Assembly (NCBI RefSeq): GCF_014649875.1
Contig: NZ_BMTW01000001.1
Location: forward strand, 806,001-870,000
Direction: 5' to 3'
Source: Streptomyces rubiginosohelvolus
GTDB taxonomy: Bacteria > Actinomycetota > Actinomycetes > Streptomycetales > Streptomycetaceae
Length of the DNA stretch: 64,000 bases
In this document: in pieces, positions 1 through 9,705 of the stretch
Layout of the letters: each line of letters begins with the position of its first letter
How positions within the stretch are numbered: position 1 is the first letter of the stretch
Program-made: the position numbers and the translations under genes
The notes under the pieces: model-generated
Told to the model about the DNA's origin: nothing
Database searches by the model: none
The model's input: the letters and a program-made list of their open reading frames with translations, nothing else

Positions 1-1
1 G

Positions 2-151
2 GTAGTGCGGACGACGGGCCGGGCCGTGGCCGCGGACATCGCGCTCGTCGCGCTCTTCGCCGGGGTCGACCGCGCGCCGCTGACCCGGGGCGGCGCGGTG
101 CGCGCGGCCCTGGGCCGGTCGGCCCGGCTCCTCGCGGAGAGCCAGGCCTGA
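2..151 (+). CDS. 3' end of an unidentified gene (partial)
   Basis: An open plus-strand frame runs in from the left edge and stops at TGA 149-151, giving 49 residues that begin VVRTTGRAVAADIALV and end ARLLAESQA. The codons are strongly G/C-ending, as in real genes of this genome. The tail is Ala/Arg/Leu-rich and probably helical. Nothing in it identifies a family, and its start lies outside the window. It converges on the cold-shock-domain gene, 15 bases away. Confidence 0.55.
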   Translation, partial: VVRTTGRAVAADIALVALFAGVDRAPLTRGGAVRAALGRSARLLAESQA

Positions 152-166
152 CCGGTACGGCAGGGC

Positions 167-550
167 CTACACGTCGAGCTGGTCGGCGACCGCCCTCAGC
201 AGGCCCGCGATCTTCGCGCCCGCCGCCTTGTCGGGGTAGCGGCCCCGCTCCAGCTGCGGCGTGATGTTCTCCAGGACCGTCGTCAGGTCCTGCACGATCG
301 ACGCCAGCTCGTCCGGCTTACGGCGCTGTGCGGCCGCGACGGACGGGGTGGGGTCGAGGACCACCACGGAAAGGGCCTGGTCGCCGCGCTGGCCCGCGAC
401 CACGCCGAACTCCACGCGCTGGCCGGGCTTGAGTGCGTCGACTCCGGCAGGGAGTACCGACGAGTGGACGAAGACGTCGCCGCCGTCGTCGCGGGAGAGA
501 AAGCCGAAGCCCTTCTCGCTGTTGAACCACTTGACCTTGCCGGTGGGCAC
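167..550 (-). CDS. Cold-shock-domain protein with C-terminal extension
   Basis: A 127-residue protein. The first ~65 residues are a classic cold-shock domain with nucleic-acid-binding motifs RNP1-like KGFGFLSRDD and RNP2-like DVFVHSS, so it should bind single-stranded RNA or DNA and act as an RNA chaperone. Unlike the ~67-residue Csp proteins, it carries a ~60-residue tail (RRKPDELASIVQDLTTVLENITPQLERGRYP) of predicted helix that could mediate dimerisation. The start chosen is GTG at 550, because (V/M)PTGKVKWFN is the canonical N terminus; the longer frame to 682 adds residues with no family resemblance. The family is certain; the role of the tail is unknown. Confidence 0.9.
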   Translation of the reverse strand: MPTGKVKWFNSEKGFGFLSRDDGGDVFVHSSVLPAGVDALKPGQRVEFGVVAGQRGDQALSVVVLDPTPSVAAAQRRKPDELASIVQDLTTVLENITPQLERGRYPDKAAGAKIAGLLRAVADQLDV

Positions 551-727
551 GTCTGTCCTCGTCCTCGTACTCGTCGGTGTGCGGGAGAGCCGGAAAACGG
601 CTCCGAAAAGCACCGGATAGCAATACAGCGGGTCACCGTGACCCGCCCGGTCCCAGGCTAATGGCCCTACGGCCGGTGACAAGACGTCGCCGGAGAGTTC
701 CTCCGGGCTGGGAACTACCCTGGTCGC

Positions 728-964
728 GTGAGTACTACTCCTTCAGGCGCAGGCGACCGGCTCGTTCAGGTCGGCGCGATCGTCTTTTTCGTCGGCGCAC
801 TGGCCACACTGGTCACCGTCGCCCCCCTGTTCCTCGGTACGGACCCGTTCCCGCCGATCGCGTACGGCGTCTGCATGCTGATGGGCGTCGGGTTCCTGAT
901 CGCCGGGGTGGGCGTGGTCCGCTCGGCGTGGGTGAACTCGCCGAAACGGGCCGCCAACTCGTAG
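728..964 (+). CDS. Small two-helix membrane protein
   Basis: A 78-residue protein starting with GTG. It has two hydrophobic segments, roughly residues 14-36 (VGAIVFFVGALATLVTVAPLFL) and 43-66, joined by a short PFPPIAYG loop, and ends in a basic tail. This is a small integral membrane protein of the kind common in Streptomyces. It has no catalytic motif and no function can be assigned. Its stop codon lies in a hairpin shared with the convergent HAD gene. Confidence 0.75.
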   Translation: MSTTPSGAGDRLVQVGAIVFFVGALATLVTVAPLFLGTDPFPPIAYGVCMLMGVGFLIAGVGVVRSAWVNSPKRAANS

Positions 965-980
965 GGGCCGGGCTCCCCTA
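962..980. terminator. Compact bidirectional hairpin spanning two stop codons
   Basis: TAGGGG (962-967) and CCCCTA (975-980) form a 6-bp stem with a 7-base loop. The TAG of the upstream plus-strand gene (962-964) and the stop of the minus-strand HAD gene (978-980) lie in opposite arms, so one hairpin can serve both convergent transcripts. There is no U-tract, as is usual in this genus. Confidence 0.4.
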
Positions 981-1646
981 GGCCGCCCGTTCCTCGGCGA
1001 AGGCGGCCAGCCAGGCCGGGAAGCCCGTCAGGTCCTCCAGCACCACGTCCGCGCCCGCCGTCCGCAGCTCCGCCGCGTCGCACGGGCCCGTCGTCACCCC
1101 GAGCGACAGCGCTCCGGCCACCCGCGCCCCGCGCACGTCGCCGGTGTGGTCGCCGACGTACACCTGCGCGCCCTGCTCGCGCAGGGCCTCGCCCTTGGCC
1201 TCCGCCCACAGCGAGCCGATCACCGTGTCCGGCTCGATCCCGAGGTACGACAGGTGCAGCTTCGCGTGCGGCTCGTTCTTCGCCGTGACGACGATCGCGC
1301 GGCCGCCGAGTGCCCGCACCGCGGCCACCGACTCCCGCGCCCCGGCGAGCGCCGTGCTCGGGGCTATCGCGTGGTCGGGGTAGGCCGCCCGGTAGAGGCC
1401 GGCGGCGGCGGGCACCTCGGCCGCCGGGAACCAGTGCGCCAGCTCCGCCTCCAGCGGCGGCCCGAGGCGGCTCACCACCAGGTCGATGTCGATGGGCACC
1501 CCCGTCTCCGCTACCAGGACCCGGTAGGCGGCGGCGATGCCGGGGCGGGAGTCGATGAGCGTCATGTCGAGGTCGAAGCCGACCGTCAGAGGGTTGGGGA
1601 CGGGGTGGTGGACGGGGTGCTGAACCGTGGAAGCCATGCCCGCCAT
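978..1646 (-). CDS. HAD-family hydrolase (phosphoglycolate phosphatase-like)
   Basis: A 222-residue HAD-superfamily phosphatase. Motif I is FDLDMTLIDSRPG near residues 24-36, with nucleophile and acid/base Asp. Motif II Thr lies in AIVVTAKNE, followed by a Lys in the EAKGEAL region, and motif IV is YVGDHTGDVRGA. The spacing between motif I and motif II fits a helical C1 cap, as in phosphoglycolate phosphatases. The substrate cannot be read from sequence. ATG 1637 is an equally possible start because the residues before it are not conserved. The gene stands alone and converges on the small membrane protein gene. Confidence 0.85.
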   Translation of the reverse strand: MAGMASTVQHPVHHPVPNPLTVGFDLDMTLIDSRPGIAAAYRVLVAETGVPIDIDLVVSRLGPPLEAELAHWFPAAEVPAAAGLYRAAYPDHAIAPSTALAGARESVAAVRALGGRAIVVTAKNEPHAKLHLSYLGIEPDTVIGSLWAEAKGEALREQGAQVYVGDHTGDVRGARVAGALSLGVTTGPCDAAELRTAGADVVLEDLTGFPAWLAAFAEERAA

Positions 1647-1703
1647 TCTGCCGACCGGCCCCCTTCGGCGGCGAAATCGGGCCGCCTAGACTGAAGCGCG
1701 CGC

Positions 1704-1722
1704 TTAGCCAAGCCTTACCGGC
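1704..1722. promoter_or_regulatory. Iron-box-like site (DmdR/IdeR type) upstream of the importer
   Basis: The 19 bases starting TTAGCCAAGCCTTACC agree at 12 of 19 positions with the IdeR/DmdR1 iron-box consensus as I recall it (TTAGGTTAGSCTAACCTAA). The site lies about 80 bases before the first gene of a siderophore-type importer and just after a possible -10 (TAGACT, 1686-1691), where iron-dependent repression would be expected. Confidence 0.45.
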
Positions 1723-1797
1723 CCGGCCCGGTCCGGTCCGTACCGCTCGCCCGCTCGCCCGCCTTCCGCGTCCGTCCCGATCTCCCGATGGGTTCCC

Positions 1798-2856
1798 ATG
1801 TCAGCGTCAGCGCCCGTGCGGGCCGCCGCGCCCCCCGGTGTGCCCCGCGCACCCCGTGCGCCCCGCCTCACCCGCCGCGCGACCGCGACGGCCGCGGCCT
1901 TCGCCGCCCTGCTGCTGGCCGTCCTGCTGAGCCTCGCCGTGGGCGCGCGCTCCATCCCGCCGGGCGAGGTGGTCGACGCCCTGCTGCACGGCGGGCACTC
2001 GGACGCCGCCGAGGTGATCCGCACCCTGCGCGTGCCGCGCACGCTCATCGGGCTGATGGTCGGCGCGGCGCTGGCCCTCGCGGGCACGGTGCTCCAGGGC
2101 ATCACCCGTAACCCCATCGCCGACCCCGGCATCCTCGGCATCAGCCAGGGCGCGTCGGTGGCCGTGGTGATGGCCATCGCGTTCGCGGGGGTCCACACGC
2201 TCACCGGGTACGTCTGGTTCGCCTTCGCTGGCGCGGCCGTCGCCTCGGTCGCCGTGTACGCCATCGCGTCGAGGGGGCGCGGTGGCGCGACGCCCGTGAA
2301 GCTCGCGCTCGGCGGGGCCGCGATCAACGCGCTGCTGGTGTCGGTGACGATGGGGATCCTCACGACGAAGGCGTCCGCGCTGGACGAGTTCCGCTTCTGG
2401 CAGGTCGGTTCGATCGCGGGCCGGGATGCGGACGTCGTCCAGCAGGTGTGGCCGTTCCTCCTCGTCGGGGCGGTGCTCGTGCTCGCCGTCGCCCGCGGCC
2501 TGGACGCGCTCGCGCTCGGCGAGGACGTGGCGAAGGGGCTCGGGCAGAACGTCGCGGCGGTCCGGATCACCGGCGGTGTCGGGGCGACCGTGCTGACCGG
2601 GGTCGGGGTCGCCGCCGCCGGGCCGATCGCGTTCATCGGGCTCGCCGTCCCGCACATCGCCCGCGCGGTCGTCGGCAACGACCACCGCTGGGTGCTGCCC
2701 ATGGCGGCGCTGATCGGGCCCGTGATGCTGCTCGTCTCGGACGTCGTCGGCCGGATCGTGTTCCCGCCGAGCGAGGTCCCGGCGGGCGTGATGACGGCGC
2801 TGATCGGAGTGCCGTTCCTGGTCGCCCTGGTCCGCCGGAAGGCGGTGCCGGCATGA
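1798..2856 (+). CDS. FecCD-family iron-siderophore ABC permease (first)
   Basis: A 352-residue polytopic permease of the BtuC/FecCD family. It has a short proline/arginine-rich cytoplasmic N terminus, then about nine or ten membrane helices. Family signatures are [20 protein letters not shown], then [20 protein letters not shown], and a late [15 protein letters not shown] segment, the region that contacts the ATPase. It forms half of the heterodimeric membrane channel for a ferric siderophore or similar chelate. Its TGA overlaps the ATG of the next permease gene. The specific siderophore is not readable from sequence. Confidence 0.92.
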   Translation: MSASAPVRAAAPPGVPRAPRAPRLTRRATATAAAFAALLLAVLLSLAVGARSIPPGEVVDALLHGGHSDAAEVIRTLRVPRTLIGLMVGAALALAGTVLQGITRNPIADPGILGISQGASVAVVMAIAFAGVHTLTGYVWFAFAGAAVASVAVYAIASRGRGGATPVKLALGGAAINALLVSVTMGILTTKASALDEFRFWQVGSIAGRDADVVQQVWPFLLVGAVLVLAVARGLDALALGEDVAKGLGQNVAAVRITGGVGATVLTGVGVAAAGPIAFIGLAVPHIARAVVGNDHRWVLPMAALIGPVMLLVSDVVGRIVFPPSEVPAGVMTALIGVPFLVALVRRKAVPA

Positions 2857-3938
2857 GCGGTACGCCGGTGACCGACAGGTCCGTACGGGTCCGGCCCGCC
2901 GGGTACGCCGTCGTGAAGGCCGGGCCGCGCGGCCGGTTCCTGCTGCACCGCAGGGCGTCCGTCGTGGCGGCGGCCCTGGTCGTCCTCCTGGCCGCCGTCT
3001 GCGTCGCCTACCTCTGTGTCGGGGAGAGCTTCGTCGCGCCCGGCGAGGTCGTGAAGGTGATCCTCGGGCAGCCGTCGTCGGCCGAGCTGGTCGTGGGCAC
3101 GCTGCGGCTGCCGCGCCTGGTCGTCGGGCTGCTGGTCGGCGCCGCGTTCGGGGTCGCCGGGGCGCTGATCCAGACGGTCGCCCGCAACCCGCTGGCCAGC
3201 CCCGACATCATCGGCATCAGCCAGGGCGCGAGCGCGCTCACGGTCGGCGCGATGACCTTCGGCATCACCTCGTACACGGTCCTGCCCTACCTCTCCGTCA
3301 TCGGCGGAGTGGCCGCGGCGGCGCTCGTCTACGTCTTCGCCTGGCGCGGCGGCCTGCACGCCACCCGCTTCGTCCTCATCGGCATCGGCTTCGCCGTCGC
3401 GCTGCGGTCGGTGACCACGCTGTTCCTGACCAAGGGCGACTACCTCGTCGCCCAGCAGGCGCAGATCTGGATGACCGGTTCGCTGAACGGGCGGGGCTGG
3501 CCGGAGGCCGCACCGATCGGCTGGACGCTGCTGGTGCTGCTGCCCGCCATCGCCTGGGCGGCCCGCGCGCAGCGCACGGTCACGATGGACGACGACACCG
3601 CGACCGGCCTGGGCGCACGCCTGGGGCGCGTACGGCTCGGGCTCGTCGCCCTCGGCGTGGTCCTGGCGTCCGTGGCGACGGGCACGGCGGGCCCGGTGGA
3701 CTTCGTGGCGCTGCTCGCCCCGCAGATCGCCCGCCGGATGACCCGGACCGCGCAGATCCCCCTGCTGTCCTCGGCGCTGCTGGGCGCGGTGATCGTCGTC
3801 CTCGGCGATCTGCTGGCCCGCAGGCTGTTCTCGCCCACCGAACTGCCGGTGGGCGTCCTCACGGCGGCGGTCGGCGCCCCGTATCTGATCTGGCTGATCA
3901 TCCGCGGTCACCGCGGCCGCAGTGGAGGCACCGCATGA
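2853..3938 (+). CDS. FecCD-family iron-siderophore ABC permease (second)
   Basis: A 361-residue partner permease. Start ATG 2853 overlaps the previous stop in an ATGA, so translation is probably coupled; the longer frame upstream is an out-of-frame read of the first permease gene. It has a longer cytoplasmic N terminus, then FecCD signatures [42 protein letters not shown] and [15 protein letters not shown]. It should pair with the first permease to form the transmembrane pore of the importer. Confidence 0.92.
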   Translation: MSGTPVTDRSVRVRPAGYAVVKAGPRGRFLLHRRASVVAAALVVLLAAVCVAYLCVGESFVAPGEVVKVILGQPSSAELVVGTLRLPRLVVGLLVGAAFGVAGALIQTVARNPLASPDIIGISQGASALTVGAMTFGITSYTVLPYLSVIGGVAAAALVYVFAWRGGLHATRFVLIGIGFAVALRSVTTLFLTKGDYLVAQQAQIWMTGSLNGRGWPEAAPIGWTLLVLLPAIAWAARAQRTVTMDDDTATGLGARLGRVRLGLVALGVVLASVATGTAGPVDFVALLAPQIARRMTRTAQIPLLSSALLGAVIVVLGDLLARRLFSPTELPVGVLTAAVGAPYLIWLIIRGHRGRSGGTA

Positions 3939-4879
3939 GCCCGAGCCGAAGCACGAACGCGAGCCCGGGCCCGAGCCCGACGACCGACGCGGCGCAGCCG
4001 GGCTCCCGCCTGGCCGCCCGTTCCCTGACCCTCGCGTACGAGGACCGCGCCGTGGTCCACGAGCTGGACCTCACCGTGCCCGACGGGCAGGTCACCGTCA
4101 TCGTCGGCCCGAACGCCTGCGGCAAGTCCACCACCCTGCGGGCACTCGGCCGGCTGCTGAAGCCGCGCGGCGGGGCGGTCCTGCTGGACGGTACGGAGCT
4201 GGCGCGGATACCGACCAAGCAGATCGCCCGGTCCATCGGACTGCTCCCGCAGACCCCGGTGGCGCCCGAGGCGATCACCGTCTCCGACCTGGTCGCGCGG
4301 GGCCGTCAGCCGCACCAGAGCTGGTGGCAGCAGTGGTCGGACGAGGACGAGCGGGCGGTGACGGACGCCATGTCCCGTACGGATGTGACGGCGCTGGCCG
4401 ACCGGCCGGTGGACGAGCTGTCGGGCGGTCAGCGCCAGCGGGTGTGGATCGCGATGGCGCTGGCCCAGGAAACGGACCTGCTGCTGCTCGACGAGCCGAC
4501 GACGTATCTGGACATCGCGCACCAGGTGGAAGTGCTTGACCTGGTACGCCAGTTGGCGGCCCCCGCCGCGGACGGCACCCGGGGCCGTACGGTCGTCACC
4601 GTGCTGCACGACCTCAACCAGGCCGCCCGGTACGCGGACCGTCTCGTCGCCATGAAGGAGGGCCGGATCGTGGCGGAGGGCGCCCCCGGGGACATCGTCA
4701 CGGCCGAACTCGTCGCCCAGGTCTTCGGCCTGGAGGCGGTGATCGTCCCGGACCCGGTGACGGGCTCGCCGCTCGTCGTCCCGGGCGCTCCGTGGACCCC
4801 TCCGACGCCCGCCACTTCGCGCTCCGCTTCGCCCCCTGCCGCCTCAACCTCCGCCCCGACTCCCGGAAAGGTCCTCTGA
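3935..4879 (+). CDS. Iron-siderophore ABC importer ATPase (FecE/FepC type)
   Basis: A 314-residue nucleotide-binding subunit. Walker A is [10 protein letters not shown] (about residue 65), the Q-loop lies in [10 protein letters not shown], the ABC signature is [16 protein letters not shown], Walker B is [12 protein letters not shown] and the switch His is in [11 protein letters not shown]. This arrangement is typical of FecE/FepC. The last ~45 residues are a Pro/Thr/Ser-rich tail beyond the usual length. Its ATG overlaps the permease stop by four bases, and its stop lies two bases before the binding-protein gene, so all four genes form one operon. Confidence 0.93.
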   Translation: MSPSRSTNASPGPSPTTDAAQPGSRLAARSLTLAYEDRAVVHELDLTVPDGQVTVIVGPNACGKSTTLRALGRLLKPRGGAVLLDGTELARIPTKQIARSIGLLPQTPVAPEAITVSDLVARGRQPHQSWWQQWSDEDERAVTDAMSRTDVTALADRPVDELSGGQRQRVWIAMALAQETDLLLLDEPTTYLDIAHQVEVLDLVRQLAAPAADGTRGRTVVTVLHDLNQAARYADRLVAMKEGRIVAEGAPGDIVTAELVAQVFGLEAVIVPDPVTGSPLVVPGAPWTPPTPATSRSASPPAASTSAPTPGKVL

Positions 4880-4881
4880 CC

Positions 4882-5859
4882 ATGACTCTGCGCAGCTTCC
4901 GCCCCCGTGCCCTGGCCGCCGTGTCCCTGACGGCCGTCGCCGCGCTGACCCTGGCCGCCTGCGGCTCGTCCGACGACTCCGGTTCCGACTCCGCTTCCGG
5001 CTCCGACGCCACCCGTACGGTGAAGACGGCGATGGGCGACGTGAAGGTCAAGAAGGCGCCCCGGCGGGTGGTCGTCCTGGACACCGCCGAACTGGACTCG
5101 GCCCTCACCCTCGGCGTGAAGCCGGTCGGCGCGACCCATGCGGACGTGACGTCGGGCTTCCTGAACTACCTGCCGAAGGACCAGGTCGCGGGCATCGAGG
5201 ACGTCGGCCAGATGATGACCCCGAACCTGGAGGCCATCGCCGGTCTGAAGCCCGACCTCATCCTCACGAGCAAGATCCGGCACGGCGACAAGTACGCCGA
5301 GCTGTCCAAGATCGCGCCGACCGTGATGACGGAGAACACCGGGTACCCCTGGAAGGAGAACTTCCAGGTCCACGCGGAGGCCCTCGGCAAGGAGGCCGAG
5401 GCGAAGATGGTCGCGGACGGGTACGCGGACCATGTGGCGGACGTGACGAAGGCGCTCGGCGGCAAGGAGAAGGTCGCCGCGACCGAGGTCAACATGGTCC
5501 GCTTCGTCGAGGGCGCGGACATCCGTATCTACGGCAAGAAGAACTACATCGCCACGATCCTGGCCGATGTGGGCCTGGGCCGCCCCGCGATCACCGACAA
5601 GGCCAAGGACGGCTTCTCCTACGACGTCAGCCCCGAGAAGATCGACCTCGCGGACGCGGACGTGGTCTTCCACTCGACGTACGGCGACCCGAAGAAGTCC
5701 AAGGAGACGGAGACCACGGGCGGCGGCCTGTGGAAGAACATGGACGCGGTGAAGAACGGCAAGGTCTTCGCGGTCGACGACCAGCTGTGGATCCAGGGCA
5801 TCGGCTACACGGCGGCCGACAAGATCCTCGGCGAACTCCACAAGAGCCTGACGAAGTAG
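4882..5859 (+). CDS. Siderophore-binding lipoprotein of the ABC importer
   Basis: A 325-residue FepB/FhuD-type substrate-binding protein. Start ATG 4882 gives a signal peptide ending in the lipobox TLAAC (Cys ~27), followed by a Ser/Asp-rich linker, so it is anchored outside the membrane. The mature part has the two-lobed periplasmic-binding fold, including APRRVVVLDTAELDSALTLGVKPVG, NLEAIAGLKPDLILTS and a late KIDLADADVVFHSTYGD region. A start further upstream would run through the end of the ATPase gene and destroy the signal peptide. It captures ferric siderophore and delivers it to the two permeases upstream. Confidence 0.92.
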   Translation: MTLRSFRPRALAAVSLTAVAALTLAACGSSDDSGSDSASGSDATRTVKTAMGDVKVKKAPRRVVVLDTAELDSALTLGVKPVGATHADVTSGFLNYLPKDQVAGIEDVGQMMTPNLEAIAGLKPDLILTSKIRHGDKYAELSKIAPTVMTENTGYPWKENFQVHAEALGKEAEAKMVADGYADHVADVTKALGGKEKVAATEVNMVRFVEGADIRIYGKKNYIATILADVGLGRPAITDKAKDGFSYDVSPEKIDLADADVVFHSTYGDPKKSKETETTGGGLWKNMDAVKNGKVFAVDDQLWIQGIGYTAADKILGELHKSLTK

Positions 5860-5896
5860 CCGTCCTCCCCTGAGCAGGGCCGGTGGAGCCCCGCCC

Positions 5897-7138
5897 TCAC
5901 CCCGTACGCCTCCGCGCCCGCCACACCAGGTAGAGCGCGGAGGCGACGGCGGCGACCCGGACCACCACCGGCCAGGTCTCCAGCAGGACGTCCCGCATCG
6001 CGCCCTCGCGGATCGGCTCGCCCCAGCGCCCCTCCATCCGCCCCCACACCCACACCAGGGCCCCGGCCGCCACCACGCCCGGGAGGCCGAGCGCCGCCCA
6101 CTTCGCCTCCGTACGGGAGAGGGTGCGCGAGCTGTACGCGATCAGCCAGCCGCCCGCCAGCGGCAGCCAGGAACCGGTGACCACGCCGGCGACGAGCAGG
6201 ACGGCGGCCAGGAGCAGCAGCGGGTGGGCGAAGCCGCCGCGGGGCGCGGCGGCGGCGACCGCGGGTTCGACGACGACAGGGGCGGGTTTGCGGCGGCGGA
6301 GCTTCACGAGGCGCAGGGCGCGGCGACGGTCGGCGGTGCCGTCGGCGCCCGAGGCCTTGCCGTCACCCGCAGCCGCACCCGCCGAACCGTCTCCCCCTAC
6401 TTCCTCCTCGTCCTTCGTGCCTTTCTTGTCCATGTCGACAGGCCTCGGCCGCCTGCCGAGCAGCTCCGGGGCCTCGATGCCGCCGAAGAACCCGGGGATG
6501 GCGGTCCCCTCGTCGAAAGGCCCCGGCTCCAGGCGCCACCAGTCGGTCGCGTCGTCCGCGCCGCCCTGCTGGTCCTGGCCGAGCATGTGCGGGGCAGAGG
6601 GGTCGGGCCAGGCGTGGACGGGGGCGTCGTCGGGGGCGGGCCCGGGACGCGGCACGGCGGCCGCACCGGTTCGCTCCTCCGGTGCGTCCCCGGCATCACG
6701 GTCGCGGCGCGACGCGCCCCACCCGAATCCGGCTTTCGGCTTCCGGGGAGCCGTGGCCTCCCGCCCCTCGTCCGCGCCGGGACCGGCCTCCTTCGGCTCC
6801 TTGCGCAGCAGCCCGCTCCGGGGCCGGGGCAGCCCCCGCCGCTGCGGCTCGCCGCCGCCCGCACCGGTCCCGGCGGACGGCAGCGGGACCGTGCCGTCGG
6901 CGGACCGCGCCGCCGCGGCGACCAGTTCGTCCGGGCTGCCGAGCCTGCCGATGATCCGCCGCACGGCCGCCGGGGAGTCCGCGCCCTCCGTGGTGCGGCG
7001 GCGGTCGATCTCGCCCCGCAGCGTCGAGACGAGCCGCATCCGGGCGCCCGACGAGAGCTGTTGCTGCTGAGCCAGGTCGCCGACCCGGCTCAGGTAGTCG
7101 TACACGAGCTGGTCGCTCTCGATCCCCACGCGGCGCAT
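5897..7138 (-). CDS. Membrane protein with cytoplasmic helical N-terminal domain
   Basis: A 413-residue protein. The first ~75 residues (VYDYLSRVGDLAQQQQLSSGARMRLVSTL) form a helical domain resembling the HAAS-type modules that precede membrane helices. A ~200-residue low-complexity, Pro/Gly/Asp-rich linker follows, then about four membrane helices near the C terminus (LLLLAAVLLVAGVVTGSWLPL and similar) and a basic end. The start ATG at 7138 is where similarity-like composition begins; the open frame further upstream runs antisense to the helicase-associated gene. Transcription diverges from that gene with about 55 bases between starts. Function is unknown. Confidence 0.75.
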   Translation of the reverse strand: MRRVGIESDQLVYDYLSRVGDLAQQQQLSSGARMRLVSTLRGEIDRRRTTEGADSPAAVRRIIGRLGSPDELVAAAARSADGTVPLPSAGTGAGGGEPQRRGLPRPRSGLLRKEPKEAGPGADEGREATAPRKPKAGFGWGASRRDRDAGDAPEERTGAAAVPRPGPAPDDAPVHAWPDPSAPHMLGQDQQGGADDATDWWRLEPGPFDEGTAIPGFFGGIEAPELLGRRPRPVDMDKKGTKDEEEVGGDGSAGAAAGDGKASGADGTADRRRALRLVKLRRRKPAPVVVEPAVAAAAPRGGFAHPLLLLAAVLLVAGVVTGSWLPLAGGWLIAYSSRTLSRTEAKWAALGLPGVVAAGALVWVWGRMEGRWGEPIREGAMRDVLLETWPVVVRVAAVASALYLVWRARRRTG

Positions 7139-7193
7139 CCCCTCTACCCGGCCCTGCCCCGACGGTAGCGTTCCAGCGGCTACCGTGGGACGG

Positions 7194-9656
7194 ATGGGGA
7201 CGACCACACCACCGCGCACGCTCGCCGAAGCCCTGCGCGCCCGGGGCGACGAATCGCTGGCCGGGCTGCTGCGTGCCCGCCCCGACCTCCTCAATCCGGT
7301 GCCGAACGACATCACGCAGCTCGCCACGCGGGCCGGTACCCGGGCGTCGGTCGTCCGCGCGCTGGAACACCTGGACCGGTTCGCGCTGCAGACCGCCGAG
7401 GCACTGGCGGTGGCGCCGGACCCGGCCCCGTACGACACGCTGCTCTCCCTGCTCACCGGCGACGGTCTCGACGACGGCGAGCAGCGCGACGACGAGGGCG
7501 CGGCGATCACCGCCGCGCTGCCGGGCGCGCTGGCGACGCTGCGCGAACAGGCCCTGGTCTGGGGCGAGGACGACCGGCTGCGGCTGGTGCGCACCGCCCG
7601 CGAACTGCTCGCCCCGTCGCCGCAGCACCCCTCCCCCACGGGCCTGGGCCCCACGGTCGCGGAGGCGACGGCGGGCATGTCGCCGGGCCGCCTCCAGGAG
7701 ATCCTGGTGGCGACGGGCCTGCCCGCGACGCACGACCCGGTCTCGGCGGTGGCCGCGCTGTCCGCCCTGTTCACGGACCGGACGCGGATGGCGGAGCTGC
7801 TGGACACGGCCCCGGTGGAGGCGCTGTCGGTGCTGGACCGGCTGGTGTGGGGCCCGCCGTACGGGGAGGTCACGCCCAACCCGACTCCTCCCGTCAAGTG
7901 GCTGCGCGACCGGGGCCTGTTGCTGCCGGTGTCGACGCGGACGGTGGTCCTGCCGCGCGAGGCGGCGCTCCACCTGCGGGCCGGGCGCGCGCACCGCGTG
8001 CCGGAACCGGTCCCCCCGGCCGTCGCGGCGGCGGCCGAACGCGATCCACAGGCTGTGGACAGGGCGGCGGCGGGCCAGGCGTTCACGGCGCTGTCCACGA
8101 TCGAGGAGCTGCTGAAGCTCTGGGACGGCGGCGGCCCGACGATCCTGCGCGCGGGCGGCCTGAGCGTACGGGAGCTGAAGCGCGCCGCGACCGCGCTGGA
8201 CGTGTCCGAGCCGATCGCCGCGTTCTGGATCGAACTGGCCTACGGGGCGGGGCTGCTGGCCTCCGACGGGGAGAGCGACGAGCGGTACGCGCCGACGCCC
8301 GCGTCCGACGAGTGGCTCGACCTGTCCGCCGAGGACCGCTGGACGCACCTGGCCACCGCCTGGCTCGCCGCCACCCGGACCGCGGGCCTGGTCGGCGGCC
8401 AGGACGCCAAGGGGCGGGCCCTGTCCGCGCTCGGCCCGGAGCTGGACCGCTCGGCCGCCCCCGACGTACGCCGCCGGGTGCTGGCCCTGTTCGCCGAACT
8501 CCCGCCGGGGACCGCCCCGGAGGCCGAGACGCTGCTGCGACGGCTGCGCTGGGAACGCCCGTTGCGCGGTTCGGCACCGACGGCGGAGGGCTCGGACCTC
8601 CGCTCCCGGCTGGCCCTGTGGACGCTCAACGAGGCGGAGCTGCTGGGCATCACGGGCCGGGGCGCGCTGTCCGCACAGGCCCGGGCCCTCCTGGACGAGG
8701 GCGAGGAGACGGCGGCGGCCCTTCTGTCACCCCTCCTCCCCGAACCGCTGGACCACGTCCTGCTCCAGGCGGACCTGACGGCGGTGGCGCCGGGCCCGCT
8801 GGAGCGCCCGCTGGCGGACATGCTCTCGGTCCTGGCCGACGTGGAGTCGAAGGGCGGCGCGACGGTCTACCGCTTCACGCCCGGCTCCGTCCGCCGCGCC
8901 TTGGACGCCGGGCAGGCGGCAGCCGACCTGCACGCGTTCCTGGCCGCGCACAGCCGTACACCGGTGCCGCAGCCGCTGAGCTACCTCATCGACGATGTGG
9001 CCCGCCGCCACGGGCACCTGCGGATCGGGGCGGCGGCCGCGTACGTACGCTGCGACGACGAGGCGGTCCTCAACGAGATCCTGGCCGACCGCCGCTCCAT
9101 GGGCCTGCGCCTGCGCCGCCTGGCCCCCACGGTCCTGGCCTCCCAGGCCGACCCCGGCTCCCTCCTCGAAGCCCTGCGCGACATGGGCTACGCACCGGCC
9201 GCCGAATCCGCCGAGGGCGACGTCCTGATCACCCGGGCCGGCGCCCGCCGCACCCCGCCCCGCACCCCTCCGGTCCCGGTCCCCGAGGGCCCGCCGGTCC
9301 CGGACGACACCCTGCTCGGCGCGGCGGTCCGGGCCATCCGCGCGGGCGACACGGCGGCCACGGTGGCCCGCAAGGAGCCGCAGGAGGGCGCCACGGGGTC
9401 CACCCCCTCCGGCACCCTCCCCCGCACCACCCCCGCCGAGACCCTGGCCACGGTCCAGGCGGCCGCGATGACGGGCTCCACGGTCTGGATCGGCTACGTC
9501 AACGCGGACGGCGCGGCCAGCCAACGCGTGATCGCCCCGGTCCGCGTGGAGGGCGGCTTCGTCACGGCCTACGACCACACGGCCGACGAGGTCCGCACGT
9601 ACCCGCTGCACCGGATCACGGGGGTGGCGGAGCTGGCGGAGGAGGGGAAGGGGTAG
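7194..9656 (+). CDS. Helicase-associated protein with WYL-like C-terminal domain
   Basis: An 820-residue protein. Most of its length is the large helical module found as XPB/Ssl2 helicase-associated (Helicase_C_3-type) protein in actinobacteria; it opens with LAEALRARGDESLAGLLRARPDLL. It has no Walker A or DEAH motif of its own. The last ~75 residues (TVWIGYVNADGAASQRVIAPVRVEGG, then LHRITGVAEL) match the beta-rich WYL fold, which in other proteins senses nucleic-acid ligands. An XPB-like helicase gene lies downstream with one gene between, which supports a joint role in DNA repair or recombination. Start ATG 7194 is preferred over GTG 7185. Functional detail is inference. Confidence 0.85.
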   Translation: MGTTTPPRTLAEALRARGDESLAGLLRARPDLLNPVPNDITQLATRAGTRASVVRALEHLDRFALQTAEALAVAPDPAPYDTLLSLLTGDGLDDGEQRDDEGAAITAALPGALATLREQALVWGEDDRLRLVRTARELLAPSPQHPSPTGLGPTVAEATAGMSPGRLQEILVATGLPATHDPVSAVAALSALFTDRTRMAELLDTAPVEALSVLDRLVWGPPYGEVTPNPTPPVKWLRDRGLLLPVSTRTVVLPREAALHLRAGRAHRVPEPVPPAVAAAAERDPQAVDRAAAGQAFTALSTIEELLKLWDGGGPTILRAGGLSVRELKRAATALDVSEPIAAFWIELAYGAGLLASDGESDERYAPTPASDEWLDLSAEDRWTHLATAWLAATRTAGLVGGQDAKGRALSALGPELDRSAAPDVRRRVLALFAELPPGTAPEAETLLRRLRWERPLRGSAPTAEGSDLRSRLALWTLNEAELLGITGRGALSAQARALLDEGEETAAALLSPLLPEPLDHVLLQADLTAVAPGPLERPLADMLSVLADVESKGGATVYRFTPGSVRRALDAGQAAADLHAFLAAHSRTPVPQPLSYLIDDVARRHGHLRIGAAAAYVRCDDEAVLNEILADRRSMGLRLRRLAPTVLASQADPGSLLEALRDMGYAPAAESAEGDVLITRAGARRTPPRTPPVPVPEGPPVPDDTLLGAAVRAIRAGDTAATVARKEPQEGATGSTPSGTLPRTTPAETLATVQAAAMTGSTVWIGYVNADGAASQRVIAPVRVEGGFVTAYDHTADEVRTYPLHRITGVAELAEEGKG

Positions 9657-9705
9657 GGGCGGCCGCATCTCGTCGGCGGGTGTGCCCGTCTGCGATGCTG
9701 CGGGC

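Noticed and set aside
1704..3911. 735-residue minus-strand frame opposite the FecCD genes
   Set aside because: It is Arg/Gln/His/Asp-rich antisense of high-GC codons, with no domain, and covers two clear permease genes.
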